Assembly (NCBI RefSeq): GCF_017581925.1
Contig: NZ_JAGEVG010000003.1
Span: 1 to 64,000 of the forward strand
Source of the DNA: Gelidibacter pelagius
GTDB taxonomy: Bacteria > Bacteroidota > Bacteroidia > Flavobacteriales > Flavobacteriaceae
Direction of reading: 5' to 3'
DNA length: 64,000 bases
A program made the position numbers and the translations under genes. Positions 18,728 through 28,058 of this stretch are shown piece by piece (position 1 is the first letter of the stretch; the number at the start of each line of letters is the position of its first letter). A model generated the notes under the pieces. That model did not search any database, was not told where the DNA came from, and saw only the letters and a list, made by a program, of their open reading frames with translations.

Positions 18728-19103
18728 AGCGAGCAAAGCCCTTAAAAGTATTTAATTTTCATTGGGAGTTATTTGATAATTCCTTTATTAAAATCCTTCT
18801 GCTCAATAGTTATGATAGTCCTACACTATGTTTTAGCACTTTATGTTGTCTTTAAATAGGACTACATTCATCATGTTAGGATGTAATTATTGACTTCAAT
18901 CGTCTGTTTGCGAGAGGATTCGTCGAAAATATCAGTAGTTTGCCTAATATAATCTGCGTTCTTAGCTTAAGTGTGTTTCTTTACAAGGAAAAGTAGACAA
19001 TTCGTCTATTGAATTAATTCATAGTGACCCTAATCAACCTTGAGTTAAGACTTAGTCGAAGAGGCTAACTTAATTTTTACAATCCTGCTTATTCCTAACC
19101 ATT
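18728..19103. other. Gap before the first paralog, with regulatory signals
   Basis: No gene is seen. It contains an 8-bp inverted repeat, TAGTCCTA at 18816-18823 and TAGGACTA at 18857-18864, and the shared upstream motif at 18922-18988. The predicted leader of the following gene is long, about 115 bases. Confidence 0.5.
18922..18988 (+). promoter_or_regulatory. Shared upstream motif of the three-paralog cluster, copy 1
   Basis: Begins GTCGAAAATATCAGTAGTTT and aligns without gaps to 24306-24372, with about three quarters identity over the first 42 bases. It ends in a -7-like TTTCTTTAC. Probably promoter plus regulator site of the gene at 19104. Confidence 0.5.
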
Positions 19104-22100
19104 ATGACACGCCTTAAATTATTCACATTTTCTATATTCCTGCTATTTGTGGGGTTTAAAAGTTTTGCCCAAGATCCGCAAGTAGTGGGCCAATGGGGTG
19201 GTATCATTGAATTCGACATTGTCCCTGTTGCTATTGCCAATTTGCCCGATGGGAGATTGGTGACCTGGTCTTCAAAATATCATGACGACTTTGATATGAA
19301 TGATGGGTACACGTTTACCCAAATTTTTGACCCTTTAGGGAATGATAGCTTAGGGGCGGTTTTACCAAGAACGGTAACCGAGACTTATCATGATATGTTC
19401 TGCCCCGGGATTAACAATCTGGCCGATGGACGATTATTGGTCACTGGTGGGAGCTCTGATGAGAAAACCAGTATTTATGATCCTAAAACAGGAGTTTGGA
19501 CAGCTGATGTAGATATGAATATTCCGAGAGGGTATCAAGGCGCGGTGACTTTAGCGGACGGTGCGGCATTTACTATTGGTGGATCATGGAACGATGGTGT
19601 CCCTGCAGGAGGGAGAGACGGGGAGATATGGAGAGAAGGCCAAGGTTGGACCCATCTAACAGGATTGTCAAGCACAATACTTTATAATCAAAATGATATT
19701 GATGGAGAGCCTGAAGGTGTATATCGATTGGATAACCACGCGTGGTTGTTTGCCGCGCCTAACGGGAAAATTTTTCATGCCGGCCCAGGAGAGACGATGC
19801 ACTGGATTGATGTAAATGGAAATAGTGGAGCGGGTTCTTATGAAGTAATTGGTCAAAGAGCTCAAGACTCTATGTCAATGAATGGTAGCGCTGCCATGTT
19901 TGATATCGGTAAAATTTTAAAAGTAGGCGGGAGTGCGTCATACTCGTCCAACACCGTGCCAAATCCAAATGCCTATGTGATTGCTCTTGATTCAACGGGC
20001 ATTACTGATAATGTGACCGTAACTGCCACGGCTAATCCAATGGAACACGCCAGAGTATATGTGAGTAGCGTCGTACTTCCTGATGGCGAAGTGTTAATTA
20101 TGGGAGGTTTGGATCATGCCGAAGTTTTTGTGGACGATGTGGCTTATTTTTCTGCGGAGATGTATAATCCCGAATCAAACTCATTTAGAACTTTGGCCAG
20201 TATGCAAACGCCAAGAACTTACCATAGTGCCGCCATTTTATTGAAGGATGGCCGCGTTTTTATGGGTGGTGGCGGCTTGTGTGGCGAAGGTTGTGCAGCC
20301 AATCATAAAGATGCTGAAATATTCAGTCCACCGTATTTGTTTAATAGTAATGGCGATTTGGCAGAGCGTCCAACTTTAAAAGCCCCAGATAAGGCATTTT
20401 ACGAAAGATCATTAACCGTGACGGCCTCACCGGGCATTCAGGAGTTTTCGTTTATAAGAATGTCCTCGGCTACCCATAGTGTGAATAACGAGCAGCGTCG
20501 GGTGCCTGTAACCTATTCAGATAATAATGATGGTAGTTACACTTTAAATATCCCCGAAGCCAATCTCATGCCTCCAGGCTATTATATGTTGTTTGCTATA
20601 GATGTAAATGGCGTTCCGAGTATTGCAGAAACGGTTTTGGTAGGTGAAGCAGATTCGAGGCTTAATGGAGACCATTTATTGGTGGAATTTGATTTTTTTG
20701 AAGGGACTGGGTCTTTAATTAGAGACTCCTCTGGAAATGATAATCATGGTGAAATTATAGAGCATGACGATGATGGAAACCCAGTAGCAACACTTGGTGA
20801 TTTTTGGACCGCCGATGGTTTATCAGGAAATGCCCTTGAAATGAATGGCATGGAATTTAGGAGTAATTCTATTGTTGACATTCCGACATCTTCCACAATA
20901 GGAGCTGCGTTAACAAACCAAATTACGGTCATGGCCTGGGTGAATAGAAATGTTGATAGTAGATTGCCAGACGGCAAAATTCCGAATGTGGCTGTTTTTA
21001 CGCACTTAGGTGAATTAAACTCTGATTATTCGTCATTTTTTATGGGCTATCACGCGGATCAGTATAAGTTGGAATTTTTTACGCATGGAGGATCTGCTAT
21101 TCTTTATGGTAACCGCGAGATTGATAAGAGGTACGAGCCTGGGGTTTGGGAACATCTTGTGGCCACTTATGATGGTGAAACTGCAATACTTTATGTGAAT
21201 GGTGAAGAATTTAGAAGTTCTGATCTTACGGGAAATTTAATAATTAGGACAGATCATCCGGAATCAGTATATAATGCCTTTACACTCTCTGGCTTTTATG
21301 AGCTGCGTGATAATCCTGGAGGAGAAGATGGAAACAGCAGCGGCATAACCGATGAGCTCGACGGCCGTATGGACAAGTTTAAGCTCTACAATATTGCACT
21401 TACCGAAGCAGAAATCCAAGCTATTTATAATGAAGAATATAAGGTTGTTGTGGAGCCAGACCCTTGTGACGACTATTATTTAGTGTATGAAATAGGCGAT
21501 AACTCGGGCAGTGGCTCCAAAGAGATTTCCATTCGTGAGGGGGATAGTATCAGATTGACGCTTAATGATGAAAACGTTGATTATATTGTGAGAGGTCCGG
21601 ATGGGGTTGAAATAATTAATGGCGTCATCAATAATATCATCGAATCAGGTGTCTATACAGTAACAGCTACATTGAGTGAGGTTGGACCAGCTAAAGAGTT
21701 GTCTATCCACGATGTATCTAGTGAGCAAATAGAACTCCAAGATAGTAACCGTGAAAAAGCCATTGACGGAAGCCCTAATACTTATTGGCATACAAAATGG
21801 GATGATTACAACTTTCCTCATTGGATAGATTTAGATTTAGGTGAAGAAAAAGGAGTGGTAGGACTAGAATATTTACCTCGTCCAATAGATGAAGTAGGTG
21901 AGGAGCATAATGCTGAAAATGGCAGAATTTCTGAGTTTTCGATATATGTAAGTGATTCACCTGACGATTGGGTAAGTGAAGATGTTTTAGATTGGGGTAC
22001 TCCTGTCCACACTGGACAATGGGAAAACACCTATGGATGGAAGATTGAAGAGTTTCCTGAAATCCGTGGCAGATACGTGCGCTTAGTGGCTCATTCAGAG

Positions 22101-23804
22101 GTAAGAGAACTCCAGCAACATGCCAATGCGGCGGAGATAAAGATTAATGTGACTATAGAATGCGTCCAGACCTTGGAAATAAATGTGGTGACTCCAGAAA
22201 TCTACACGTTTAATGGCTCTTGGTCTGAAAGTGGTGATCCAAGTGGTGTATCCGGTATATTTGATGATATTATCATCGAAAGTGGTGAAGCAATGATTTT
22301 GCAAAGTACATCTGCCCGTAACATTACGGTTGCTCCTGGAGCAGCTTTAACGGTAAATCCAAATGCCGCGGTCAATTTATCTGTTAGAAATACCCTGACT
22401 CTAAATTCAAACTCTACATCTTATGCCAGTTTGATTGAAACTGGATATTTAACCGGGACCGTTATTTATAATCGTTATGTGAATAAGATGGGAACCTCTG
22501 CAGGCGGTGGTAATGATCTTATTTCGCCTCCTGTAGCGAGGAATTTTAATGCTGCTTTTGTGGAAGAAAACGTAGGTGTAATAGCTGCGCATCCGACTAC
22601 GGTAGGAATCTATGCCTTTGCACCTTATAACGTGAACTCGGGCAAATATGAGAATTTTAATATAGGAACAAACAATTTGGGGAGTGAAGCGATGGTACCT
22701 GGTATAGGATACAGGGCAGCCACAGTAAATGGTGGTACCTTGAGCTTTAGAGGAACCACTACTAAGAGTGCTGTAAGTGTTCCAATTTATGACGGTTCTA
22801 GAAGTTCTTGGAATCTTATTGGAAACCCATATCCATCGTATCTTGATTTTGAAATGTTCTTTGAGGTTAATAAAGATCAATTTGAAGCTGGAGAAGCCTA
22901 TCAGGCCATATATGGTTATACTGGTAATTCCGGCGAGTGGACAATTCTCAACAATTTAAGTTTTGAGGATCCTAATTTACAACCCAAAATTGCACCAGGT
23001 CAAGGATTCTTTGTGAAATCAAAAGTGGGCGGTGGTATAGTACGATTTACACCGGAGATGAGAACTTCAGGTGCATCGGATGACTTTATCCATGGCAGAC
23101 CCAATAAGAATATTGCGTTAAGCAAACTTAAATTGACAAGAGGGTCCAGTGATGTGAGTACAAGCGTGTATTTCGTGGACGGAAGCACCAAAGGAATAGA
23201 TCCAGGTTATGATGCAGCCGCATATGCTGCCACCAAGGTTGATTTTTTACTTTTCACTAATTTAATAGAGGGTAATAAAGGTTTGGATATTGCCATTCAA
23301 GCTCTGCCTTATGAAGATTTTAATGATGTGATCGTTCCTTTGGGAGTCAAAGCTAAAGCGGGCGCACAATTGAGCATTAGTCTTGATGAGGTTTCCACAT
23401 TGCCAGCTAATATTAATGTGTATTTGGAAGATACCCAATACAATACACTGACGTTGTTGAATGATGACGCCTTTACTTTTACACCTACCGTAGATTTGAA
23501 TGGTGCGGGTCGTTTCAATGTCCATTATGCATCGAGAACCTTATCCATTGGAGATATGGATGCCAATGATAATTTACGCATCTACACAACATCATCACCT
23601 AAGACCTTATACATTATGGGGCAACTGACCGGTGCAACAAGAGCCTATTTATATGACATACAAGGGCGGTTGGTATTGAGTAAAGCTCTCAATCCAAATA
23701 CTACGGAAAATACCATGGATATCTCAACCATCGGTACTGGTATTTATGTGGTAAAGCTTAATAATGACCATCAAATTAAAACTCAGAAGCTGGTGATTAA
23801 ATAG
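19104..23804 (+). CDS. T9SS-secreted galactose-oxidase-like copper-radical protein with LamG and F5/8C domains
   Basis: A secreted multidomain protein of 1566 residues with signal peptide ending KSFAQ (1-23). Residues 25-513 form a kelch-type galactose oxidase. Fungal GalOx ligands and radical residues all have counterparts: C100 and Y144 (thioether pair, 44 apart as in C228/Y272), W162 (18 further, as W290), Y373-H374 (Y495-H496) and H458 (H581), plus a C-terminal DUF1929-like fold ending MPPGYYMLFAIDVNGVPS. A LamG/concanavalin-like domain (about 527-779), an Ig-like module (787-862), an F5/8 type C module (868-1019) and a long scaffold shared with the next two genes follow. A T9SS type A sorting domain is at about 1490-1566. 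It likely oxidises an alcohol or sugar group of an extracellular glycan; the substrate is unknown. Confidence 0.9.
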   Translation: MTRLKLFTFSIFLLFVGFKSFAQDPQVVGQWGGIIEFDIVPVAIANLPDGRLVTWSSKYHDDFDMNDGYTFTQIFDPLGNDSLGAVLPRTVTETYHDMFCPGINNLADGRLLVTGGSSDEKTSIYDPKTGVWTADVDMNIPRGYQGAVTLADGAAFTIGGSWNDGVPAGGRDGEIWREGQGWTHLTGLSSTILYNQNDIDGEPEGVYRLDNHAWLFAAPNGKIFHAGPGETMHWIDVNGNSGAGSYEVIGQRAQDSMSMNGSAAMFDIGKILKVGGSASYSSNTVPNPNAYVIALDSTGITDNVTVTATANPMEHARVYVSSVVLPDGEVLIMGGLDHAEVFVDDVAYFSAEMYNPESNSFRTLASMQTPRTYHSAAILLKDGRVFMGGGGLCGEGCAANHKDAEIFSPPYLFNSNGDLAERPTLKAPDKAFYERSLTVTASPGIQEFSFIRMSSATHSVNNEQRRVPVTYSDNNDGSYTLNIPEANLMPPGYYMLFAIDVNGVPSIAETVLVGEADSRLNGDHLLVEFDFFEGTGSLIRDSSGNDNHGEIIEHDDDGNPVATLGDFWTADGLSGNALEMNGMEFRSNSIVDIPTSSTIGAALTNQITVMAWVNRNVDSRLPDGKIPNVAVFTHLGELNSDYSSFFMGYHADQYKLEFFTHGGSAILYGNREIDKRYEPGVWEHLVATYDGETAILYVNGEEFRSSDLTGNLIIRTDHPESVYNAFTLSGFYELRDNPGGEDGNSSGITDELDGRMDKFKLYNIALTEAEIQAIYNEEYKVVVEPDPCDDYYLVYEIGDNSGSGSKEISIREGDSIRLTLNDENVDYIVRGPDGVEIINGVINNIIESGVYTVTATLSEVGPAKELSIHDVSSEQIELQDSNREKAIDGSPNTYWHTKWDDYNFPHWIDLDLGEEKGVVGLEYLPRPIDEVGEEHNAENGRISEFSIYVSDSPDDWVSEDVLDWGTPVHTGQWENTYGWKIEEFPEIRGRYVRLVAHSEVRELQQHANAAEIKINVTIECVQTLEINVVTPEIYTFNGSWSESGDPSGVSGIFDDIIIESGEAMILQSTSARNITVAPGAALTVNPNAAVNLSVRNTLTLNSNSTSYASLIETGYLTGTVIYNRYVNKMGTSAGGGNDLISPPVARNFNAAFVEENVGVIAAHPTTVGIYAFAPYNVNSGKYENFNIGTNNLGSEAMVPGIGYRAATVNGGTLSFRGTTTKSAVSVPIYDGSRSSWNLIGNPYPSYLDFEMFFEVNKDQFEAGEAYQAIYGYTGNSGEWTILNNLSFEDPNLQPKIAPGQGFFVKSKVGGGIVRFTPEMRTSGASDDFIHGRPNKNIALSKLKLTRGSSDVSTSVYFVDGSTKGIDPGYDAAAYAATKVDFLLFTNLIEGNKGLDIAIQALPYEDFNDVIVPLGVKAKAGAQLSISLDEVSTLPANINVYLEDTQYNTLTLLNDDAFTFTPTVDLNGAGRFNVHYASRTLSIGDMDANDNLRIYTTSSPKTLYIMGQLTGATRAYLYDIQGRLVLSKALNPNTTENTMDISTIGTGIYVVKLNNDHQIKTQKLVIK

Positions 23805-23854
23805 GAGGTGCATTAAGGTTATCTAATCCCGATTAAATAATACAATTTTTTAAG

Positions 23855-23886
23855 GCTGAACAATGACCGCATTGTTCAGCTTTTTT
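23855..23886 (+). terminator. Terminator of the first paralog
   Basis: An 11-bp perfect stem, GCTGAACAATG with CATTGTTCAGC, has a 4-base loop and is followed by six T. Nearly identical to the terminator at 31171-31203. Confidence 0.85.
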
Positions 23887-24305
23887 AATGGGTCAACTGT
23901 GTTTGGATTAATGTGGGTTAGTTGTCTGCAATCCTTTTATCGCGTTTGCGATATGAAGCTACTTAATATGAAGGTGAAGTTTTCTTTCTATTTGGACTTA
24001 ATCTTTTTATTAATCTTATCTAGTTTTTGAGTCCATCTTATACTTATCATTGATTGATATTTTTTTTCATGAAATTGCCATTTTAAGACGCAAGTGCGGT
24101 TTAAAATCAACCTATAGTCCTAAAGATAAACTCGTCAACTCTACTCAATGAATTCGATAACATCTCTTTTGATCTTATGTTTATGTATATAACTTCGCTG
24201 CTTTTTCAAGGATGTGATAGTGATAAATACTCAATATAAATTGTGTAACTTCTTCAATTAGGGTTGGAATATGGTGAAAATAATTTATCTGAGATTGAAT
24301 AGTTT

Positions 24306-24372
24306 GTCGAAAAGATTGGTAGTTTACCTTAAAAAATGTTTGTTGTTGAATTTAAGTTTATTATTTGCAAAC
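24306..24372 (+). promoter_or_regulatory. Shared upstream motif of the three-paralog cluster, copy 2
   Basis: Begins GTCGAAAAGATTGGTAGTTT and contains the dyad GGTAGTTTACC. It ends in a -7-like ATTATTTGC. The following ATG (24465) lies about 95 bases beyond. Confidence 0.5.
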
Positions 24373-24464
24373 AATAGTCCCGCATCCGTTCAGTTAATTC
24401 GTTAATGAATTACATATATGAATTAAGAAGTGGTCTAATGCCCAACCCAAATCTTTTTATTATT

Positions 24465-27356
24465 ATGTCTAGTACAAGATTCTATTTAATTTTTTTTCTT
24501 CTCATATTTTTAGGTTTTAAGGGTTTTTCCCAGAATCTTGAGGTGAACTTGGCTCTTGGGCAACCTACCTCACAATCGAGTGTGGATTGGGGAGGTGATC
24601 CTGAGAAAGCTGTTGATGGTAATACCAGTGGTTTTTTTGACAATGATAATTTAGAAGGTAATTCGGTAACCCATACAGAGGATTTACCGGATTCGTGGTG
24701 GCGCGTAGATTTAGGCGAGGTGTTTGATCTCTCTGAAATACGGATTTTCAATAGAACTGATGAATCGGGTCGACTCTTTGGTGCAGAAGTTTTTGTTGGT
24801 ATTATTGATAGTTATGATATTTCAAATTATACCTCAGTTGGCATTTTAAATTCAAGAACAATCCAAGTTCTATCGAGAGATCTTGGAACTGCTAGATATG
24901 TTATGATTCGTCAAAATGGCATATTGAGCTTGGCAGAAGTTGAAGTTTATGCTAATCCTTTAAACTGTCCTCCAACAGGTACCAGCTGTGATGATGGTGA
25001 TCCAAATACGATCAATGACGAGCAAGATGGGAATTGCAATTGTGTAGGGACTGTTATATTATGTGAAGACTTATCGATAACTTATGAAATAAACAGTGGT
25101 CCAAGAGTTGATGGGGCAACAGAAGTTACGGTCAACGAGGGCGATGATATAGGATTGTTTCTGAATTTGGAAGGTGTTGCCTATACCGTAACAGACCCAA
25201 GCGATAATGTTCTAAGTAGCCCTATTGTTTCAAACATCAGTAGTGGACAATCTGGTCTATATACAGTAACTGGTATCTTACATCCAGTTGTGATATCCGT
25301 GGATAGTGAAGAATATTTAACAGAGAATGGCCATGCTTCAAACGCCGTTGATGGCAATCCTGATACTATATGGCATACGGAATGGTCTGCTATAGATGAT
25401 CCCTACCCTCATGAGATAGTAATTGATTTACGTACTGAATCAACTGTATCTGGTCTTGAGTATTTACCAAGACAAGATGGTATACTACACGGTATGATTG
25501 CTGGTTATGAGATTTACGTGAGCAATTCAACTACCGACTGGGGTAGTGCTGTGGCTACTGGATACGAGGGAGGCACAGGTGTTAATGTGCCTTGGGCCTA
25601 CAATGCTGATTTAAAACAAATCAGTTTTACTGAAAAGCAAGGAAGATACGTACGCCTGGTGGCGCTTTCAGAAGGAGGAAATAACGATTGGGCATCCGCT
25701 GCAGAAATTAGAGTGATCAGTGAAGTTATTACTCCATGCATCAAGACCATACAAATAAATGTTGGAACAGCATATATATATGATGGTAGCACCTGGTCCC
25801 CAAGCGATCCAAATTCTACTGAACTTGGTATATATGATAGTATCCGAATTAATTCAGGCGATGCTGTAATTTCCAATTCTCTATCATGTTACAGTGTAAT
25901 AGTTGCTCCTGGTGCAGGATTAACCGTCAATAGTGGGGTGACATTGGCTGTGGACACAACAACTTTACAGTCCAGGTCTAACACCTATTCAAGTTTGATT
26001 TTGAACGGGGAGATTACTGGTGCTGTCAATTACGAACGATACGTTAATGTGATTGGCACTTCTGCTGGCGGTGGGAATGATCTTATTTCTTCCCCAGTGG
26101 TCAATCAGACTTTTGGATCTTTTGCATCAGCACCTGCTAATGGTGTGTTAGCAGCATCAGGGACGTTGAGAGCATTTGCACCTTATAATACCGCAGCTGG
26201 TGCCTACCAAAATTATGATATCACTGCAAATGCATCAACTATTATAGCATCAGGAATGGGTTTCAGAGCAGCTACAACTACAGGTAGCAACTTGACCTTT
26301 ACAGGATCTGTTGCGAAATCAAATGTACAGGTCGCTATGTCAGATGCCTTACCAGGAAGAGCTTGGAACCTGATTGGAAACCCATACCCTTCCTATCTTC
26401 ATTTCAGAACATTTTTTAATTCTAATATGGATGAATTTGAATCTGGTAAAGCCTATCAAGCAATTTACGGATATAACGGTGGGGCATCAAATCAATGGGA
26501 AGTTTGGAATTTGGCTACATCCAATGAGGGCGATTTAATTGCTCCAGGCCAAGGATTCTTTGTAAAGGCTAAAGCAGGTGCAGGCAATATAACCTTTACA
26601 CCAGCTATGAGACGTACTGGAACTTCTGACGATTTTATTGCTGGAAGACCAGCGAGCGCATCCAAAGCCTTAAGCAAGCTTAAATTAAGTAATGCTTCCA
26701 ATACGGCATCAACAAGTATCTATTTTATTGAAGGCACAACAAAAGGTTTGGACCGCGGTTATGATGCGGCAGCTTATTCAGCTACTAAAGTTGATTTTTC
26801 AATGTTCACCAATTTATTGGAAGACAATACCGGTCTTGACATCGCTGTACAATCTTTACCTTATAATGATTTTAATAACGTTACTGTCCCCTTGGGAATT
26901 AAGGCTAAAGCAGGGGCGGAATTAACGATCAGCATCGATGAGGTTTCTACACTACCATCAAACATTAATGTGTATTTGGAAGATACCCAATACAATACCT
27001 TGACTTTATTGAATGATGAAACCTTTACTTTTGCGCCAACGACCAACCTAAATGGGGCCGACCGTTTCAATATTCATTACTCAGCTAAAACATTATCAGT
27101 TACCGACATTCAGTCTAATGATAATTTGCGTATTTATACAACAACATCTCCTAAAGCCTTATTTATTATGGGGCAATTGTCTGGTTCAACAACAGCACAT
27201 CTTTATGATATACAAGGCCGATTGGTTATGCATAAAGTTCTCTATCCTAATACTACTGAGAATACCATGGATATTTCAACTGTAAGTACTGGAGTTTATG
27301 TGATAAAACTTAATAATGATAATCAATCCAAAACACAAAAACTTATTATTAGATAA
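24465..27356 (+). CDS. T9SS-secreted protein with two F5/8C domains (second paralog)
   Basis: A 963-residue secreted protein. The start at 24465 is chosen because it gives a 23-residue signal peptide of the same length as those of the two paralogs. An earlier in-frame ATG at 24405 would add 20 unrelated residues. Residues 26-164 form a discoidin/fucolectin-like F5/8 type C domain. A cysteine-rich linker CDDGDPNTIND...CNCVG follows (about 168-196), then the Ig-like module, a second F5/8C domain (about 276-420) and the shared scaffold. A T9SS type A sorting domain lies at about 889-963. It has no enzyme domain, so it is probably a surface glycan-binding or adhesive protein. Confidence 0.87.
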   Translation: MSSTRFYLIFFLLIFLGFKGFSQNLEVNLALGQPTSQSSVDWGGDPEKAVDGNTSGFFDNDNLEGNSVTHTEDLPDSWWRVDLGEVFDLSEIRIFNRTDESGRLFGAEVFVGIIDSYDISNYTSVGILNSRTIQVLSRDLGTARYVMIRQNGILSLAEVEVYANPLNCPPTGTSCDDGDPNTINDEQDGNCNCVGTVILCEDLSITYEINSGPRVDGATEVTVNEGDDIGLFLNLEGVAYTVTDPSDNVLSSPIVSNISSGQSGLYTVTGILHPVVISVDSEEYLTENGHASNAVDGNPDTIWHTEWSAIDDPYPHEIVIDLRTESTVSGLEYLPRQDGILHGMIAGYEIYVSNSTTDWGSAVATGYEGGTGVNVPWAYNADLKQISFTEKQGRYVRLVALSEGGNNDWASAAEIRVISEVITPCIKTIQINVGTAYIYDGSTWSPSDPNSTELGIYDSIRINSGDAVISNSLSCYSVIVAPGAGLTVNSGVTLAVDTTTLQSRSNTYSSLILNGEITGAVNYERYVNVIGTSAGGGNDLISSPVVNQTFGSFASAPANGVLAASGTLRAFAPYNTAAGAYQNYDITANASTIIASGMGFRAATTTGSNLTFTGSVAKSNVQVAMSDALPGRAWNLIGNPYPSYLHFRTFFNSNMDEFESGKAYQAIYGYNGGASNQWEVWNLATSNEGDLIAPGQGFFVKAKAGAGNITFTPAMRRTGTSDDFIAGRPASASKALSKLKLSNASNTASTSIYFIEGTTKGLDRGYDAAAYSATKVDFSMFTNLLEDNTGLDIAVQSLPYNDFNNVTVPLGIKAKAGAELTISIDEVSTLPSNINVYLEDTQYNTLTLLNDETFTFAPTTNLNGADRFNIHYSAKTLSVTDIQSNDNLRIYTTTSPKALFIMGQLSGSTTAHLYDIQGRLVMHKVLYPNTTENTMDISTVSTGVYVIKLNNDNQSKTQKLIIR

Positions 27357-27413
27357 GATGTTATTAAGGCTGTAAAAATTTCCTAATATATGAATAGCCT
27401 AAAAATGAATCCA

Positions 27414-27450
27414 AAAGAGCAGAACCTTTATAGTTTTCGCTCTTTTTTTT
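27414..27450 (+). terminator. Terminator of the second paralog
   Basis: AAAGAGC (27414-27420) pairs with GCTCTTT (27439-27445), with partial extension inside the stem, followed by a run of eight T. It differs in sequence from the terminators of paralogs one and three. Confidence 0.7.
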
Positions 27451-27854
27451 GCACCACTTTTAATTGCAAAAAGTTTTTGTTGATTCATATTTTACAAATG
27501 AAAAAGAGCAATATCTTCTACATCTCGATTTTCTCTATGCAAAGGCTAAAGAGGATGATGATTGCATTATTTTGGATACTGCTATAGCCTCAAGTCATTC
27601 TTTGGTCAACATCTTGTCGTATGTTTTTATAGCTATAAAAATCTTTTCGGAATTCTGCAATAATATTATTTCTTCATCTTATTTTTATTGGAAATCCAGT
27701 TCGATTCAGGTGTCTAAACCATAACTGGATATTTAACGTCTTAACAAGAATTAGATTACTGATTTTATTATCCATCGCACTTGTCCATCGCATTTATTTC
27801 CGTAGAAGCTGTTTGTCGTAAAAAAAACTGATTTTATCGACGAGACTGCGGATT

Positions 27855-27932
27855 ACCGATAATTTTGGTAGATTATCCGTAAAAAATATATCTTTTTTAA
27901 TAAGTGATCTATAATTAATACGTTTATTTGCA
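27855..27932 (+). promoter_or_regulatory. Shared upstream motif of the three-paralog cluster, copy 3
   Basis: Contains TTTTGGTAGATTATCC and an A-run matching the other two copies, and ends in the -7-like TTTATTTGCAC. The gene starts about 123 bases further on. Confidence 0.45.
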
Positions 27933-28058
27933 CCCTTAAAGTTATTTGTCTCATTTTAAATCGGTAATTATTATTGTATTTAAACCTGAATTAAAACAGA
28001 TTTAAATAACTGCTCCAAAATCTTTTACTATTATAACTATCAATTTTGACCTACGATT

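Larger units (their letters stand above)
23805..24464. other. Gap between the first and second paralogs
   Basis: 660 bases with no supported gene. It holds the terminator at 23855-23886, a TAGTCCTA (24115-24122) like the one before the first paralog, and the shared upstream motif at 24306-24372. Confidence 0.5.
27357..28058. other. Gap between the second and third paralogs
   Basis: 702 bases of AT-rich sequence with the terminator at 27414-27450 and the shared motif at 27855-27932. Short overlapping frames at 27390-27724 look random (composition biased to Phe/Ser/Ile, no start signal) and are not called. Confidence 0.5.

Noticed and set aside
24405-24464. Longer start for the second paralog
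   Set aside because: It adds 20 residues not seen in the two paralogs; ATG 24465 gives a signal peptide of identical length (23) to theirs.
27390-27724. Two short overlapping frames between the second and third paralogs
   Set aside because: Biased composition, no ribosome binding site or promoter, and the first overlaps the terminator of the previous gene.
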